Shown here: positions 52,012 through 61,334 of the stretch, piece after piece
Position numbering within the stretch: position 1 is the stretch's first letter
Layout of the letters: each line of letters starts with the position of its first letter
The notes under the pieces: model-generated
Database searches by the model: none
What the model was told of the DNA's origin: nothing
The model's input: only the letters and a program-made list of their open reading frames with translations
Position numbers and translations under genes: made by a program
DNA from: Bacteroidales bacterium
GTDB lineage: Bacteria > Bacteroidota > Bacteroidia > Bacteroidales > JAAYJT01
DNA length: 64,000 nt
NCBI GenBank assembly: GCA_014860575.1
Contig: JACZJK010000019.1
Location: forward strand, 1-64,000
Reading direction: 5' to 3'

Positions 52012-54327
52012 ATGAAGCACAGTATTTTATTTTTATTTATCTTCTTCGTGGTCTGGCCCTTTCCAGCCCATTGCAATGTAAAAGGAGATTTTGATGTGAC
52101 CCATTATGAAATCCGGCTTGATGTGCTGGATTTTACCACAAAGGTTATTCATGGGCAAACCACCGTAACTTTTGTGTCAAATATTGCGAACCTCAATTCA
52201 ATAGAACTTGAGTTAAGGCAATTGGGCATTGATTCTGTATTTTTTGAGAGCCAAAAAATATCATCTTTTAGCCACAGTGCCGATAACCTGGCGATCACTT
52301 TCCCAAACCCCGTCGCGCAAGACGATACAGTTGCGGTAACTGTTTTCTATCATGGGATTCCGTTCAGCGAATCCTGGGGCGGTTTCCATTTCAGCGGACA
52401 ATACGCGTTTAACCTTGGCGTCGGATTTGAAACCTACCCGCCTAACCTCGGCAAGGCATGGTTTCCGTGTGCTGACGATTTTTACGACCGCGCCTTGTTT
52501 GATTTCCATATCCGGATCACCGATAACAAGCAGGCCTCCTGCGGTGGATTGCTGCAGGAAATCACTTCTCATGGAGATGGTACACACACATTTCACTGGA
52601 AAATGGATTATAACATCCCCACCTATCTCGCTTCTGTGGCTATTGGGGATTATGTTGCGGTTACAGATACCTTCAATGGCATGGAACGCGATATTCCCAT
52701 CATCATTTATGTTCGACCCGCTGATGAATGGAAAGTAGCCGGTTCTTTTGCGAACCTGCAAACCATCATGGCGAACCTCGAAGCCAGGTTCGGGCCTTAT
52801 CCGTTTGAACGCATCGGATATTCAGGGACAGCGCTTGGCGCTATGGAACATGCCGGAAATGTAGCCTATCCGAGCAACTACATTGATAACACATTGACTT
52901 ATGAATGGTTATACACCCATGAAATTTCTCACATGTGGTTCGGGAATAGGGTAACCTGTGCCGGGCCTGGCGAAATGTGGCTGAATGAAGGCTGGGCAGT
53001 CTGGAATGAACTCTTGTTTCGCGAAGACCTGTACGGGCCTGAAACATCTTTGATAACACAGCGAAGCAAACACCGCCAGATCTTGCAATACCTGCACACA
53101 TCCCAGGGTGATGGCGGCTACCATGCGCTTTACAATATTCCACCGGCTTATGTGTATGGCAATACCGTTTATCAAAAAGGCGGGTTGGTGGTTCACACCC
53201 TACGGAATTACCTGGGCGATGATCTTTTTTTTCCGGCGGTTCAATTTTACCTTGATACCTTTGCTTACCATCATGCCTCAAGCTTTGATTTGCGTGATGT
53301 GCTTTCGCAGCACAGCGGGCTTGATCTTACCGGTTTTTTTGATTCCTGGGTGTTCGAACCCGGATTCCCACATTATTCAATTGATTCATTTAATCTTACG
53401 ACCCAGGGTGCAGAAGTTTTTGTGCGGCAGCGTGGGAAAGGCCGCGATTTTCTGGGTGATGCCAATATTGTTGAGATCACTTTTATGGATCAGAACCGGC
53501 AAATCTTTTCTGATACATTGAAATTTGACGGACAAACAGGCAGCAAGGTTTTCAATATTCCTTTTGAACCTGTGATTGCCATGATGGATTATAACGAAAA
53601 AATCTGCGATGCCACCACCGACCGTGCCCATACTATCGTCAATACAGGAACAATTGAGTTTGCCGATACTTTCAGCAAATTGCTCGTATCTTCCGTTGAG
53701 GATACTGCTTTTGTACGGATCACACATAACTGGGTTCCTCCCGATCCACTGCAGGATTCTCTTCCCGGGCTCACCCTTTCGCCTTACCGACACTGGCATG
53801 TTGATGGGATTATTCCCGAGGGGTTTGACTCAGAGATTCATTTCTTTTACCAAAGCACAGCCTATATTGACAATGATTTGATCATCAATGCTGCCGATTC
53901 GCTTGTGATCCTTTACCGGCCCACCATAGCCGACGACTGGCAATCGGTTCCTTTTACCCGTTACGGGCCATGGAGTGTTGGCTGGATCATGCTGGATACA
54001 TTGAGGCTGGGAGAATACACCCTTGCCATCTGGGATGCAATGTATGTTGGCAACAAGGAAATAGAACATTATGGAAATCAACTTAATTGCTACCCGAACC
54101 CTTCGAATGGGAAGGTAAACATCAGTTGGCAGGCTGCCAATGCCGGCAGATTGCAGATTACCGATCTCCAGGGAAAAGTGGTTGATGAATTCAAGACTCC
54201 GTTAGCCGAAGGGGTTTTGAACTGGGATGCCGCCAATCGCAAGCCGGGAATTTATCTGGCAACGTTGTACTCACGAAACAATGAACCTATCATCAGTACT
54301 AAAGTGGTGATCAGATCAGGTGAATAA
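52012..54327 (+). CDS. M1-family metallopeptidase with T9SS C-terminal domain
   Basis: A 771-residue secreted aminopeptidase-like protein: signal peptide (about 1-21), N-terminal beta domain, and catalytic domain with substrate motif GAMEH (a variant of GAMEN) and zinc site HEISH (His303, Glu304, His307) with Glu326 in WLNEGWAVW, spacing HEXXH-X18-E. A C-terminal T9SS type A sorting domain (about 690-771: NCYPNPSNGKVNISW, ITDLQGKVV, PGIYLATLY) completes it. It likely digests peptides at the cell surface. It starts 17 bp after the heme-porin but has no functional link visible. Confidence 0.93.
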   Translation: MKHSILFLFIFFVVWPFPAHCNVKGDFDVTHYEIRLDVLDFTTKVIHGQTTVTFVSNIANLNSIELELRQLGIDSVFFESQKISSFSHSADNLAITFPNPVAQDDTVAVTVFYHGIPFSESWGGFHFSGQYAFNLGVGFETYPPNLGKAWFPCADDFYDRALFDFHIRITDNKQASCGGLLQEITSHGDGTHTFHWKMDYNIPTYLASVAIGDYVAVTDTFNGMERDIPIIIYVRPADEWKVAGSFANLQTIMANLEARFGPYPFERIGYSGTALGAMEHAGNVAYPSNYIDNTLTYEWLYTHEISHMWFGNRVTCAGPGEMWLNEGWAVWNELLFREDLYGPETSLITQRSKHRQILQYLHTSQGDGGYHALYNIPPAYVYGNTVYQKGGLVVHTLRNYLGDDLFFPAVQFYLDTFAYHHASSFDLRDVLSQHSGLDLTGFFDSWVFEPGFPHYSIDSFNLTTQGAEVFVRQRGKGRDFLGDANIVEITFMDQNRQIFSDTLKFDGQTGSKVFNIPFEPVIAMMDYNEKICDATTDRAHTIVNTGTIEFADTFSKLLVSSVEDTAFVRITHNWVPPDPLQDSLPGLTLSPYRHWHVDGIIPEGFDSEIHFFYQSTAYIDNDLIINAADSLVILYRPTIADDWQSVPFTRYGPWSVGWIMLDTLRLGEYTLAIWDAMYVGNKEIEHYGNQLNCYPNPSNGKVNISWQAANAGRLQITDLQGKVVDEFKTPLAEGVLNWDAANRKPGIYLATLYSRNNEPIISTKVVIRSGE

Positions 54328-54336
54328 ATTACAATT

Positions 54337-55020
54337 ATGCACACGTACCTTCATCCGTTAACCGGGCTTTATAAAGTAATCGCTAATCCAGCCGACGCAG
54401 CATTTATGAAAAAATATATGCTGAACCAGTTTGAATATTTTGGTATCCGATCCCCACAACAGAAAGAAATCAGGAAAATATTTTTTGAAACCTTTGGCCT
54501 TCCCGACCCGGCTGAAGTTCCTGAAATGGTGAAAGAACTCTGGATTCAACCTGAAAGAGAATACCAGTATTTTGCCATTGACCTGAGTGAAAAGGTTCTG
54601 AAAAAAATGGGTGAAGATGCCATTGAAACCATTGAGTTCATGGTTGTGAACAAGCCGTGGTGGGATACGGTGGACTGGATTGCCAGCCACCATGCAGGCA
54701 CATATTTTAAACTTTTTCCCAATAAGATTCCTGAAATAACTGCTGCCTGGATGGATTCGGGAAATATGTGGCTGCAGCGCACGGCCTTGCTATTCCAGTT
54801 AAAGTACAAAAAGACCACCGATGAAGATTTGATGTTTGAATATATACGGCGTTTGAGCGGGAGCAAGGAGTTTTTTATCCGCAAGGCCATTGGCTGGGCA
54901 TTGCGAGAATATTCAAAAACTGCACCTGAAAGTGTGATCAGATTTGTTGAAAGCACTGAACTCTCAGGACTCAGCCGCCGGGAAGCGTTGAAAGTGATTG
55001 AAAGAAACAAATCAAAATGA
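54337..55020 (+). CDS. DNA alkylation repair protein (AlkD-like)
   Basis: A 227-residue all-helical HEAT-repeat protein of the AlkD/AlkC glycosylase family. Visible features include FGIRSPQQKEIRK, PWWDTVDWIASH and the conserved GWALREYSK near the C-terminus. AlkD enzymes remove bulky or charged alkylpurines such as 3-methyladenine without base flipping. Its stop overlaps the start of the acetyltransferase gene by 4 bp. Confidence 0.9.
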   Translation: MHTYLHPLTGLYKVIANPADAAFMKKYMLNQFEYFGIRSPQQKEIRKIFFETFGLPDPAEVPEMVKELWIQPEREYQYFAIDLSEKVLKKMGEDAIETIEFMVVNKPWWDTVDWIASHHAGTYFKLFPNKIPEITAAWMDSGNMWLQRTALLFQLKYKKTTDEDLMFEYIRRLSGSKEFFIRKAIGWALREYSKTAPESVIRFVESTELSGLSRREALKVIERNKSK

Positions 55021-55556
55021 GCAGCATCAACAGCATCCCGGTTCGCACATGGTACCTTGAAACGAAAACACCACCGCAGGGTCCGCCACCAGCATTCGAT
55101 CTGGAAGTGAATATTGTGCATGCTGTGAAACCAACAATTTCATTCTATCAGTTTCTTTACAAAGAAGTGGGCAAGGGTTTATCATGGTATAACCGCCTGC
55201 TGATTTTTGATGATGAATTGCTGAAAATCATCCATGACGATAAGGTTGAAATATATGTGCTTTGGGTAAACGGCGTTCCTGCTGGCTTTTGCGAACTCGA
55301 TTTCCGCAAAGCCAATGAAGTTGAAATTGCCTATTTCGGCATCATACCTGAATTCCGCGGACGTGGTTTAGGGCCTCGTTTCCTGCAATGGAATCTACAC
55401 AAAGCCTGGTCGCACAGCCCTTTACGTGTGTGGCTTCACACCTGCGAACTCGACGGCAAAGCCGCCATGCCTATGTACCTCAAGGCAGGATTTGAGCAAT
55501 ATGATGAAAGGATGGAAAACCAACACATTATGACTGGCGACAGAGAATCATTGTAA
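55017..55556 (+). CDS. GNAT-family N-acetyltransferase
   Basis: A 179-residue protein with an N-terminal part of about 90 residues and a GNAT core. The acetyl-CoA binding motif A is IIPEFRGRGLGPRFLQW (R-G-x-G-L/G type), followed by VWLHTCELDGKAAMPMYLKAGF, typical of the C-terminal GNAT region. Substrate unknown. Coupled to the AlkD-like gene (ATGA overlap). Confidence 0.88.
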   Translation: MSSINSIPVRTWYLETKTPPQGPPPAFDLEVNIVHAVKPTISFYQFLYKEVGKGLSWYNRLLIFDDELLKIIHDDKVEIYVLWVNGVPAGFCELDFRKANEVEIAYFGIIPEFRGRGLGPRFLQWNLHKAWSHSPLRVWLHTCELDGKAAMPMYLKAGFEQYDERMENQHIMTGDRESL

Positions 55557-55834
55557 CTGGAGTTATTCAAGATTCCTGATTCATGATTCCAGATTGGGCA
55601 TCAGCCGATAATGATCTTGAATCCTCTCCGAAAAGTCTTTGAACCTCTCAAGAGGCTATCTAATTAGGTTGATCTTGTCATCCTGAACGAAGTGAAGGAT
55701 CTAGATGTAGCTGTAAATTAGATTCTTCGCTGCGCTCAGAATGACAAAAAAAACACTCCACTCGGTAGTTTGAGACCTTTCGAAACGGACTCAATCTTGA
55801 ATCTTAAATTTGGAATTTTGAATTGTAATAAATT
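55557..55834. other. Gap between GNAT gene and Omp85-like gene
   Basis: Holds the inverted repeat at 55676-55746, words such as TTGATTCATGATTCCAGATT on the left, and A/T-rich TTTGGAATTTTGAATTG words on the right. No gene. Confidence 0.6.
55676..55746. repeat. Inverted-repeat element of the TCATCCTGAACG/AGAATGACA type
   Basis: Left arm TGTCATCCTGAACGAAGTGA continues to GGATCT at 55702. The right arm (55720-55746) is its near reverse complement, read as TGTCATTCTGAGCGCAGCGA then AGAATCT. The arms are 27 bp with five mismatches and a 17-bp loop. I recognise the word pair as a mobile-looking intergenic repeat seen in many unrelated bacterial genomes. Confidence 0.85.
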
Positions 55835-57199
55835 CTAAAACAGATAGTTTAATCCAATGTACAGCCCGCCCCCACCATCACGTTTTTCAAACGGGCGGCC
55901 GTAATCTACAGCAACAATAAAATTCTCGTTTAATACAATCCGTAAACCTGCACCAAGTGTAGCATGGATGGTTTCTTCATCGGTGAGGAAGAAATCTTCT
56001 TCAACGGATGTGGTTGATTTTGATGGAATATCAAACTCAGGTATTTCGAAATCAACTTTTTTCAGCACTGTGCCGGCATCTGCAAAAAGGTTCAGGCCCA
56101 GGTATAGGTTTTGTCCGAACACAACGGTACGATAAAACTTCCAGCGAAACTCGGCATTACCAAATGCAAAAGCATCTCCAACCACCCGGTTACGCAACAT
56201 ACCGCGAACTGTTTTTGATCCGCCCAGCCCATCGGTGTTCGAAGAGTTGCTGAAAGAATTGATCATGTAAGGTTGCATGTAAAAAGGCACTGTTCCAGCA
56301 ATGGTTCCCTGGTAATTTAAACGATAAGCAAACGAAAGTTTCTCTTTCACCAACGTGAAGTATTGGCGGTATGTGGCTGAAATTTTTGCATAACCAAAAT
56401 CGCCATTGCCTAAAAATCCGGGGGCGGCAAATAGCACTACTTCGCTCCAGAGGCCTTTCATGGGGTTGGGTTCAAAATCGCGGGTATCGTAAACCAAACC
56501 CAATTTGATGTTGTTCGACCAGCCGCCATCTTTTTCATCTTCGCCAATGATGCCCCACTCCACGTATTTATCATACAAACCGGGAACATCGGGCAATTTA
56601 TCTTCTTCATCCTTGCCTTTGTTCAATGCCTCGATGTCTACTGGTGCCACTGCATTGTGCAGGATACCGAAACCTGCCACCCAACGGAGTTCTTTACCCA
56701 CCAGCGCTCCCTGGAAATCGGTCATAATGCGAAACATCTTTCTTTCATGGCGGTAAAACATCCGGGAAATGTAATCCGGATCAGTATCATCTTCCCAGTT
56801 TGTGTTGTACACGGCATCATAGCCGTTAAATCCGTAGAAGTCAAGGGCTTTATCTGTCAGATAGCTAAAATCGGAAGTTACCCGGATGTTTGGGATCAGA
56901 TATTCCGAATCATAGAAAAAGCGGTTGATACCACTGCCTTTTGTATAGCGGGAAACTTCGCCGTAAAGCGAATGCATATACTTGGGATAGGAAGTTCCAT
57001 CGCCGAAGTAGTAGAAATTCACCAGGGCGCCATACTGGAATCCGAGATCGGAATTGTATGAGATTGCCGGAAGTGCGCCAAAGGTCCAGCCGGTTTTGAT
57101 TTTTTCATCTTCCTGGGCCTGCACCTTAATGGTGAAGAATAGCGCCGCAACAACAAGCATGAAGCAGCACACAATACTTGTAAGTGTTGATTTTTTCAT
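55835..57199 (-). CDS. Omp85/BamA-type outer-membrane barrel protein
   Basis: A 454-residue protein with a signal peptide (about 1-28, ending VQAQ) and a 16-strand-type barrel of the surface-antigen D15 family. The conserved GLR-like turn appears as GLYIGLNYLF at the C-terminus, with ending F, and DTRDFEPNPMKGLWSEV and VRGMLRNRVVGDAF are typical Omp85 strand motifs. No POTRA domains precede the barrel, so it is a POTRA-less member, not BamA itself. Function unknown. Confidence 0.88.
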   Translation of the reverse strand: MKKSTLTSIVCCFMLVVAALFFTIKVQAQEDEKIKTGWTFGALPAISYNSDLGFQYGALVNFYYFGDGTSYPKYMHSLYGEVSRYTKGSGINRFFYDSEYLIPNIRVTSDFSYLTDKALDFYGFNGYDAVYNTNWEDDTDPDYISRMFYRHERKMFRIMTDFQGALVGKELRWVAGFGILHNAVAPVDIEALNKGKDEEDKLPDVPGLYDKYVEWGIIGEDEKDGGWSNNIKLGLVYDTRDFEPNPMKGLWSEVVLFAAPGFLGNGDFGYAKISATYRQYFTLVKEKLSFAYRLNYQGTIAGTVPFYMQPYMINSFSNSSNTDGLGGSKTVRGMLRNRVVGDAFAFGNAEFRWKFYRTVVFGQNLYLGLNLFADAGTVLKKVDFEIPEFDIPSKSTTSVEEDFFLTDEETIHATLGAGLRIVLNENFIVAVDYGRPFEKRDGGGGLYIGLNYLF

Positions 57200-57434
57200 C
57201 GGGGTGAAATAAGTTTAAATTTGGGCGGAAAGATAGTATAAATTTTAATGCAATGATATTTCTGGAAATAGCATGCGCAATTTTCCGGAACACTACTGCG
57301 CGGCATTGCATTAGCCGATTAGCCGGGAATCACAAATAATAGTGAAGGTCGGCATACGAGTTTCCGCTTAGCCAGGTTCAAATAGGAATTTAAGTATTTT
57401 GTATTGTGACCTATTGGGCCAAAGTATTTAACAT
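57200..57434. other. Gap between Omp85-like and T9SS genes
   Basis: About 235 bp with no gene. TATCTTTC on the minus strand near 57229-57236 is one base off a TAnnTTTG box and could serve the Omp85-like gene. Confidence 0.35.
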
Positions 57435-59312
57435 TCACAATTTGACAACTTTCTTTACAATCATTTGATTATCAAAATAAATTCTGGCGAAATAAATCCC
57501 CGCCTGAAGTAGGCTGATGTCGAATTCCGTGCTGTGGAGTACGAGGTGCTGCGTGAGTGATTCGAGTACTTTCCCATACATGTCAATTATTTCAACTCCT
57601 TTAACCGACACTTTGCACTGTTCTGTTTGAACTTTAAATCTGTAGGAGGTGGGATTGGGATAGATTTTAATATGCTCCGTGAGATTTTTTTCGCTAATAC
57701 CAACATACCCCCCATCTACGATCAAATACCACCACTTTTCAGTCTGCTCGTCAAACGAGGTGATGTTGTACCACACAGGTTCTATAAAACTGGTAATAAT
57801 CTCATCTTCCGGATACATACAGGAGTGTTCCGACCTGGTGATAAAAGGGACCAGGTACGCCAGGTTAGCAGTGTCGTGAACCGTAGCAATTACCCTATGA
57901 TTCTCATAATCAATTAGAGGAGGCAAAACTTGGGATTCAAAATAGACATCGAGGACATCCGCCTCGTAAACGGGCGGAGTAGCTGCCTGATAACGAACCG
58001 TAGTGGCATCATTTACCTGAATAGAGTCGAACGCAGCCGCAGCAACAACAAAGTCATCATCACCAATTACTTCAATTTCCCATGGAATTCCATACAGCTT
58101 GGGAACCCAAACATCCCAAACCACATCACCCTGTGGATTGATTTTAACGATTGTAACAAAATTGTACGGATAGCAGCTTTTCATAGTGATACCGCAGATA
58201 TAAACATCGCCTGAAGGACCCAAATCAAAATCGAATGGATGGTCATTTAAGAAATTATGATGATCGTACCGGGCATCCCAGATCAGGCTGCCTGATGGAG
58301 AGTATTTCAGCAAAATATAATCCTTTCCGGTGCCAGGATAAGGGTCTTCATAGGCACTATATCCGCCAACCAATAAATCGCCTGCTTCAGTTATGGCAAG
58401 ATAATACGCGTTGTTATCCCTGTATCCGGGATTCCCATAACTGTGTTTCCATTGAAACACCCCGTTCTGATCGTATTTTACGGTCACGATATCTGTCAGG
58501 TTGGAACTGATCTGGTTGTAGCCGGTGATGTAGACATTTCCGGCATCATCCACTATAACGTTTTCAGCAATATCGGTGTTGTGATACACGTCACCGTCAA
58601 GGAATTCGTCCCAGACCAAATTGCCATTGGGATCAAATTTTGCGACGCAATAATCAATGGATGCATTCCAGGCATCTCCGGCTATGTATATATAACCCGA
58701 TTGATCAACGCAAATGCTTTTGGCGTTGGCATAAATGCCGGTTCCGGATAGCGTTTCATTCCATAAAATTTGTCCTTCGAAATCCAGTTTCATTACCAGC
58801 ATTTCCGATCCTGTGACTCCCGGTTCAAATTTGGTGCCGGCTACATATAAATAGTTATCATCAATGGTCATAAAGGTAGGTTTCACCTGCCATTCAAAGC
58901 CGTTGAACTGAGCATTGGCAAGTTCTGATGTCCAGCTAATTGCTCCATCGCTGTCGTTATATCTCTGCACCGCTATTGACCAATAGGTTCCACCAGGGGT
59001 ATGTTTCATGAAGGTGATGTAAGCATTTCCCTGGTTGTCGACGCAAAGGGTGTTTGGTGCTTCGGAAATTGTATCCCCACAGTCGTATGTTTGCAACCAC
59101 AGCACTTCACCGTCAGGATTGTGTTTTATCACGAAATTGGTTCCTTGCGTTCCACCCATAAATACATAGCCCGATTGATCCACGTTCACAACTGTAGCAG
59201 TAGAAGAACTTGCACCGGGAAAATGGTTGTTTGATATCCATGAGGGGAACACCTGGGCTGAAGTTTCAACAGCAAGTAGTGAACAGAGGAGGAGGATGCT
59301 GGATTTTTTCAT
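57435..59312 (-). CDS. Secreted beta-propeller-like repeat protein with T9SS domain
   Basis: A 625-residue protein with a signal peptide (about 1-19, VETSAQ). It has about eight degenerate repeats of the SBBP type, each with a pattern like D-x-x-G-N-x-Y-I-T-G and W-x-x-x-Y (YVFMGGTQG, NAYITFMKH, YIYIAGDAWN, NVYITGYNQ, DVYICGITM). A C-terminal T9SS type A domain (about 545-625: IKIYPNPTSYRFKV, IIDMYGKVLES, LLQAGIYFARIYF, KKVVKL) follows. Surface-exposed; role unknown. Confidence 0.9.
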   Translation of the reverse strand: MKKSSILLLCSLLAVETSAQVFPSWISNNHFPGASSSTATVVNVDQSGYVFMGGTQGTNFVIKHNPDGEVLWLQTYDCGDTISEAPNTLCVDNQGNAYITFMKHTPGGTYWSIAVQRYNDSDGAISWTSELANAQFNGFEWQVKPTFMTIDDNYLYVAGTKFEPGVTGSEMLVMKLDFEGQILWNETLSGTGIYANAKSICVDQSGYIYIAGDAWNASIDYCVAKFDPNGNLVWDEFLDGDVYHNTDIAENVIVDDAGNVYITGYNQISSNLTDIVTVKYDQNGVFQWKHSYGNPGYRDNNAYYLAITEAGDLLVGGYSAYEDPYPGTGKDYILLKYSPSGSLIWDARYDHHNFLNDHPFDFDLGPSGDVYICGITMKSCYPYNFVTIVKINPQGDVVWDVWVPKLYGIPWEIEVIGDDDFVVAAAAFDSIQVNDATTVRYQAATPPVYEADVLDVYFESQVLPPLIDYENHRVIATVHDTANLAYLVPFITRSEHSCMYPEDEIITSFIEPVWYNITSFDEQTEKWWYLIVDGGYVGISEKNLTEHIKIYPNPTSYRFKVQTEQCKVSVKGVEIIDMYGKVLESLTQHLVLHSTEFDISLLQAGIYFARIYFDNQMIVKKVVKL

Positions 59313-59329
59313 TTTCGATTTGGTTTATG

Positions 59330-59412
59330 GAACGCGAATAAACACGAATGCGGCGGATTTATAAGGATTTTTAACTCGCGATCATCCGTTGTATTCGCGT
59401 TATCCGTGTTCT
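59330..59412. repeat. Inverted-repeat element of the CGCGAATAAACACGAAT type
   Basis: The left arm (about 59331-59360: AACGCGAATAAACACGAAT then GCGGCGGAT) and the right arm (about 59381-59412, reverse complement AACACGGATAACGCGAAT then ACAACGGAT) are imperfect inverted copies of about 30 bp. It lies between the T9SS gene and a decayed T9SS tail. Confidence 0.7.
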
Positions 59413-59416
59413 ATTA

Positions 59417-59540
59417 TCATAATTTAATGATCTTCTTCACTATCGTTTGATCTTCCAGATTTATTCGGATGAAATAGATGCTTACCGGCAAATCGTTGAT
59501 ATTTAGTTCAAGATTCCTGGTCTCTGCTAAGTGGCAATGC
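59417..59540 (-). pseudogene. Relic of a T9SS C-terminal tail
   Basis: On the minus strand the frame ending at TGA 59417-59419 reads LAETRNLELNINDLPVSIYF, then IRINLEDQTIVKKIIKL. This is the closing part of a type A T9SS sorting domain (compare LLQAGIYFARIYF and VVKL of the neighbouring gene). No gene body or start precedes it, so it is a leftover of a deleted T9SS cargo gene. Confidence 0.75.
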
Positions 59541-59851
59541 AATTCCTGCTTGCAATAACGGATAATTTGCAATTACCCATCACCACATCTTCTGCCTTTC
59601 AAAATTATTTAATTGTTCTGTCGCTGTTAGCTTAGCTTCACAAAGTTATGATATAATTTTAAATTGTAAATTCATTTTTTTGAGTGGAATAAATAGAATT
59701 AATTAATTACCATAAAACGCTAGCGAAGAACGAAAACGGCCTGATAAAAATCTCGTAGTAATTTAAGAAGCTTTTGATTAACATTTTCTTAACCCCCTGC
59801 ATGTTGAAGTTATTCAGCTTTTTCTTAGTATTGCATGTAAAATCAAACAAC
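59541..59851. other. Gap upstream of the phospholipase-like gene
   Basis: About 310 bp, A/T-rich, without a recognisable gene, promoter or repeat. An in-frame ATG at 59774 exists but precedes the signal peptide of the next gene. Confidence 0.5.
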
Positions 59852-61207
59852 ATGAAAAAAGTAAATCCTTACACCCGCCTCCTTTTAATTTTACTCATAA
59901 GTTTGAAGGTTTCGCTTCCCGCCTGGGCCTGGTCTGAACATCCTATGTTGATCCGCCCGGCCCTTTCAGAGGTTTTTAGCTGGGAACAGATGGATCCCAT
60001 TGAAGCGAAAACCCTGCAAACTTTCCTGATTGAAATTGAACAAGACCTCGAAGAATTTCTTGCGAACCATGAAGCCTGGTCGCGGGCCAACCTGCCCAAT
60101 TATTCCCCCCGTCCCGATGAACTGGCTTTTAAAGCCACCAGCAATCCCGACGATATCCTGGAGCGGTTTTTTAATGCCATTCGTGTGAACCCGAACATCA
60201 AAGTGCCATTATACCTGCATCTATTGCCCAATGATGATCCCGGCGAAAGGGCAATTGCAGATGCCAGCGATGTTTCTACCCTGGAAGATCTCAGTTCACT
60301 GAAACATACTACCTATGTGTGGCTCAGAGAAGGCGAAGCTGTTTCCCCCTTTGATGTTTTGTGCACCGCCAACGATGAACCGGATTATGGTTTCGACCTC
60401 GGCCTTTTTGAAGACAACAACACCGACTATGGGAAACGCTATGGTTTCGGAACCCAGCCTTTCGGCAATCCCAACCTTGAATACAGCAGTCAGGCGCCCT
60501 TCCACATGGGCTTTTACCACGAAGCCTGGATTCTCTACAAAGCCGGCCCGTTCCTGAAACGCACCCATCTCGATTACAGGATTCATTTATACAAACTGCT
60601 TTCTGAATTTGCGTTCAAACGGAATCAGCCATACTGGGGCTGGCGTTTTATGGGTTGGGGAATGCATTACGTAGGCGATGTTTCCATGCCTTACCACAGC
60701 AAGCCGTTGCCCGGTGTTAGCGTATTGCGCATGATCTGGATCAACCTCAAAGCCATGCTTGGGTTCACAAAGAGCAGGGACCATGCCGTTCAGCTTGTTT
60801 CGAACCGGCATACGGTGTACGAAGAATTCCAGGTTCAGGTACTTCGCATGGCACACCAGCAGCAGGACTGGGATCACCCTTTCATCCAGGCGCTGAAGAA
60901 CCCGAAAGAGCACATACCTTATTCAGAGGATTTTATTGTAGAGGTTGCGGCCAAAGAAGCCGTAAGCAAATCGGTTTTTATTGACCAATCGCTTGAAAAA
61001 TATATGCCTTATTCATTGGTTTCCGACCCAAATGTTGAAGCCAACGATGCAGCTGAAACCAAACGCATAGTTGAAGTAATGCACGAAGAAAAAGGCCAGG
61101 AAGCCGTTGACCAGATGACCCTCGCAATTGCCGAACGCCTGGAATCCTACAGCATGCATACCCGGAGCTATATGCTTGGCATTATGGAAGCAATGCACGG
61201 GTTTTAG
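59852..61207 (+). CDS. Zinc-dependent phospholipase C / P1 nuclease-like protein
   Basis: A 451-residue secreted protein. The signal peptide (about 1-22, SLPAWA) would leave a mature N-terminal Trp (WSEHPML), the position whose amino group binds zinc in phospholipase C and P1 nuclease. Other candidate zinc ligands are HMGFYHEAW and the family motif WGMHYVGDVSMPYH. It is all-helical and longer than Bacillus PLC. Start set at 59852, where the signal peptide begins; the frame from 59774 adds 26 residues. Substrate (lipid or nucleic acid) unknown. Confidence 0.8.
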   Translation: MKKVNPYTRLLLILLISLKVSLPAWAWSEHPMLIRPALSEVFSWEQMDPIEAKTLQTFLIEIEQDLEEFLANHEAWSRANLPNYSPRPDELAFKATSNPDDILERFFNAIRVNPNIKVPLYLHLLPNDDPGERAIADASDVSTLEDLSSLKHTTYVWLREGEAVSPFDVLCTANDEPDYGFDLGLFEDNNTDYGKRYGFGTQPFGNPNLEYSSQAPFHMGFYHEAWILYKAGPFLKRTHLDYRIHLYKLLSEFAFKRNQPYWGWRFMGWGMHYVGDVSMPYHSKPLPGVSVLRMIWINLKAMLGFTKSRDHAVQLVSNRHTVYEEFQVQVLRMAHQQQDWDHPFIQALKNPKEHIPYSEDFIVEVAAKEAVSKSVFIDQSLEKYMPYSLVSDPNVEANDAAETKRIVEVMHEEKGQEAVDQMTLAIAERLESYSMHTRSYMLGIMEAMHGF

Positions 61208-61213
61208 TTTAAG

Positions 61214-61325
61214 GAGTATGGGGAAATGGGAATTTGAGACAAGGGGAAGGGGAGACTTATAGACTAAGAGACTAAGAGACGAAGCGACTGCATCACTGTA
61301 TCACTGTATAACTGCATCACAAAAA
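61214..61325. repeat. Composite low-complexity intergenic element, copy 5
   Basis: A purine module (GACAAGGGGAAGGGGAGAC, then GACTAAGAGACTAAGAGAC, 61235-61280) followed by a roughly 10-bp-period array ACTGCATCACTGTATCACTG (61287 on). Same purine-module-then-array order as at 7305-7411. Confidence 0.65.
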
Positions 61326-61334
61326 AAAGAGCAA

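Noticed and set aside
55835-57199. BamA
   Set aside because: Barrel motifs fit Omp85, but the protein lacks POTRA domains and is too short.
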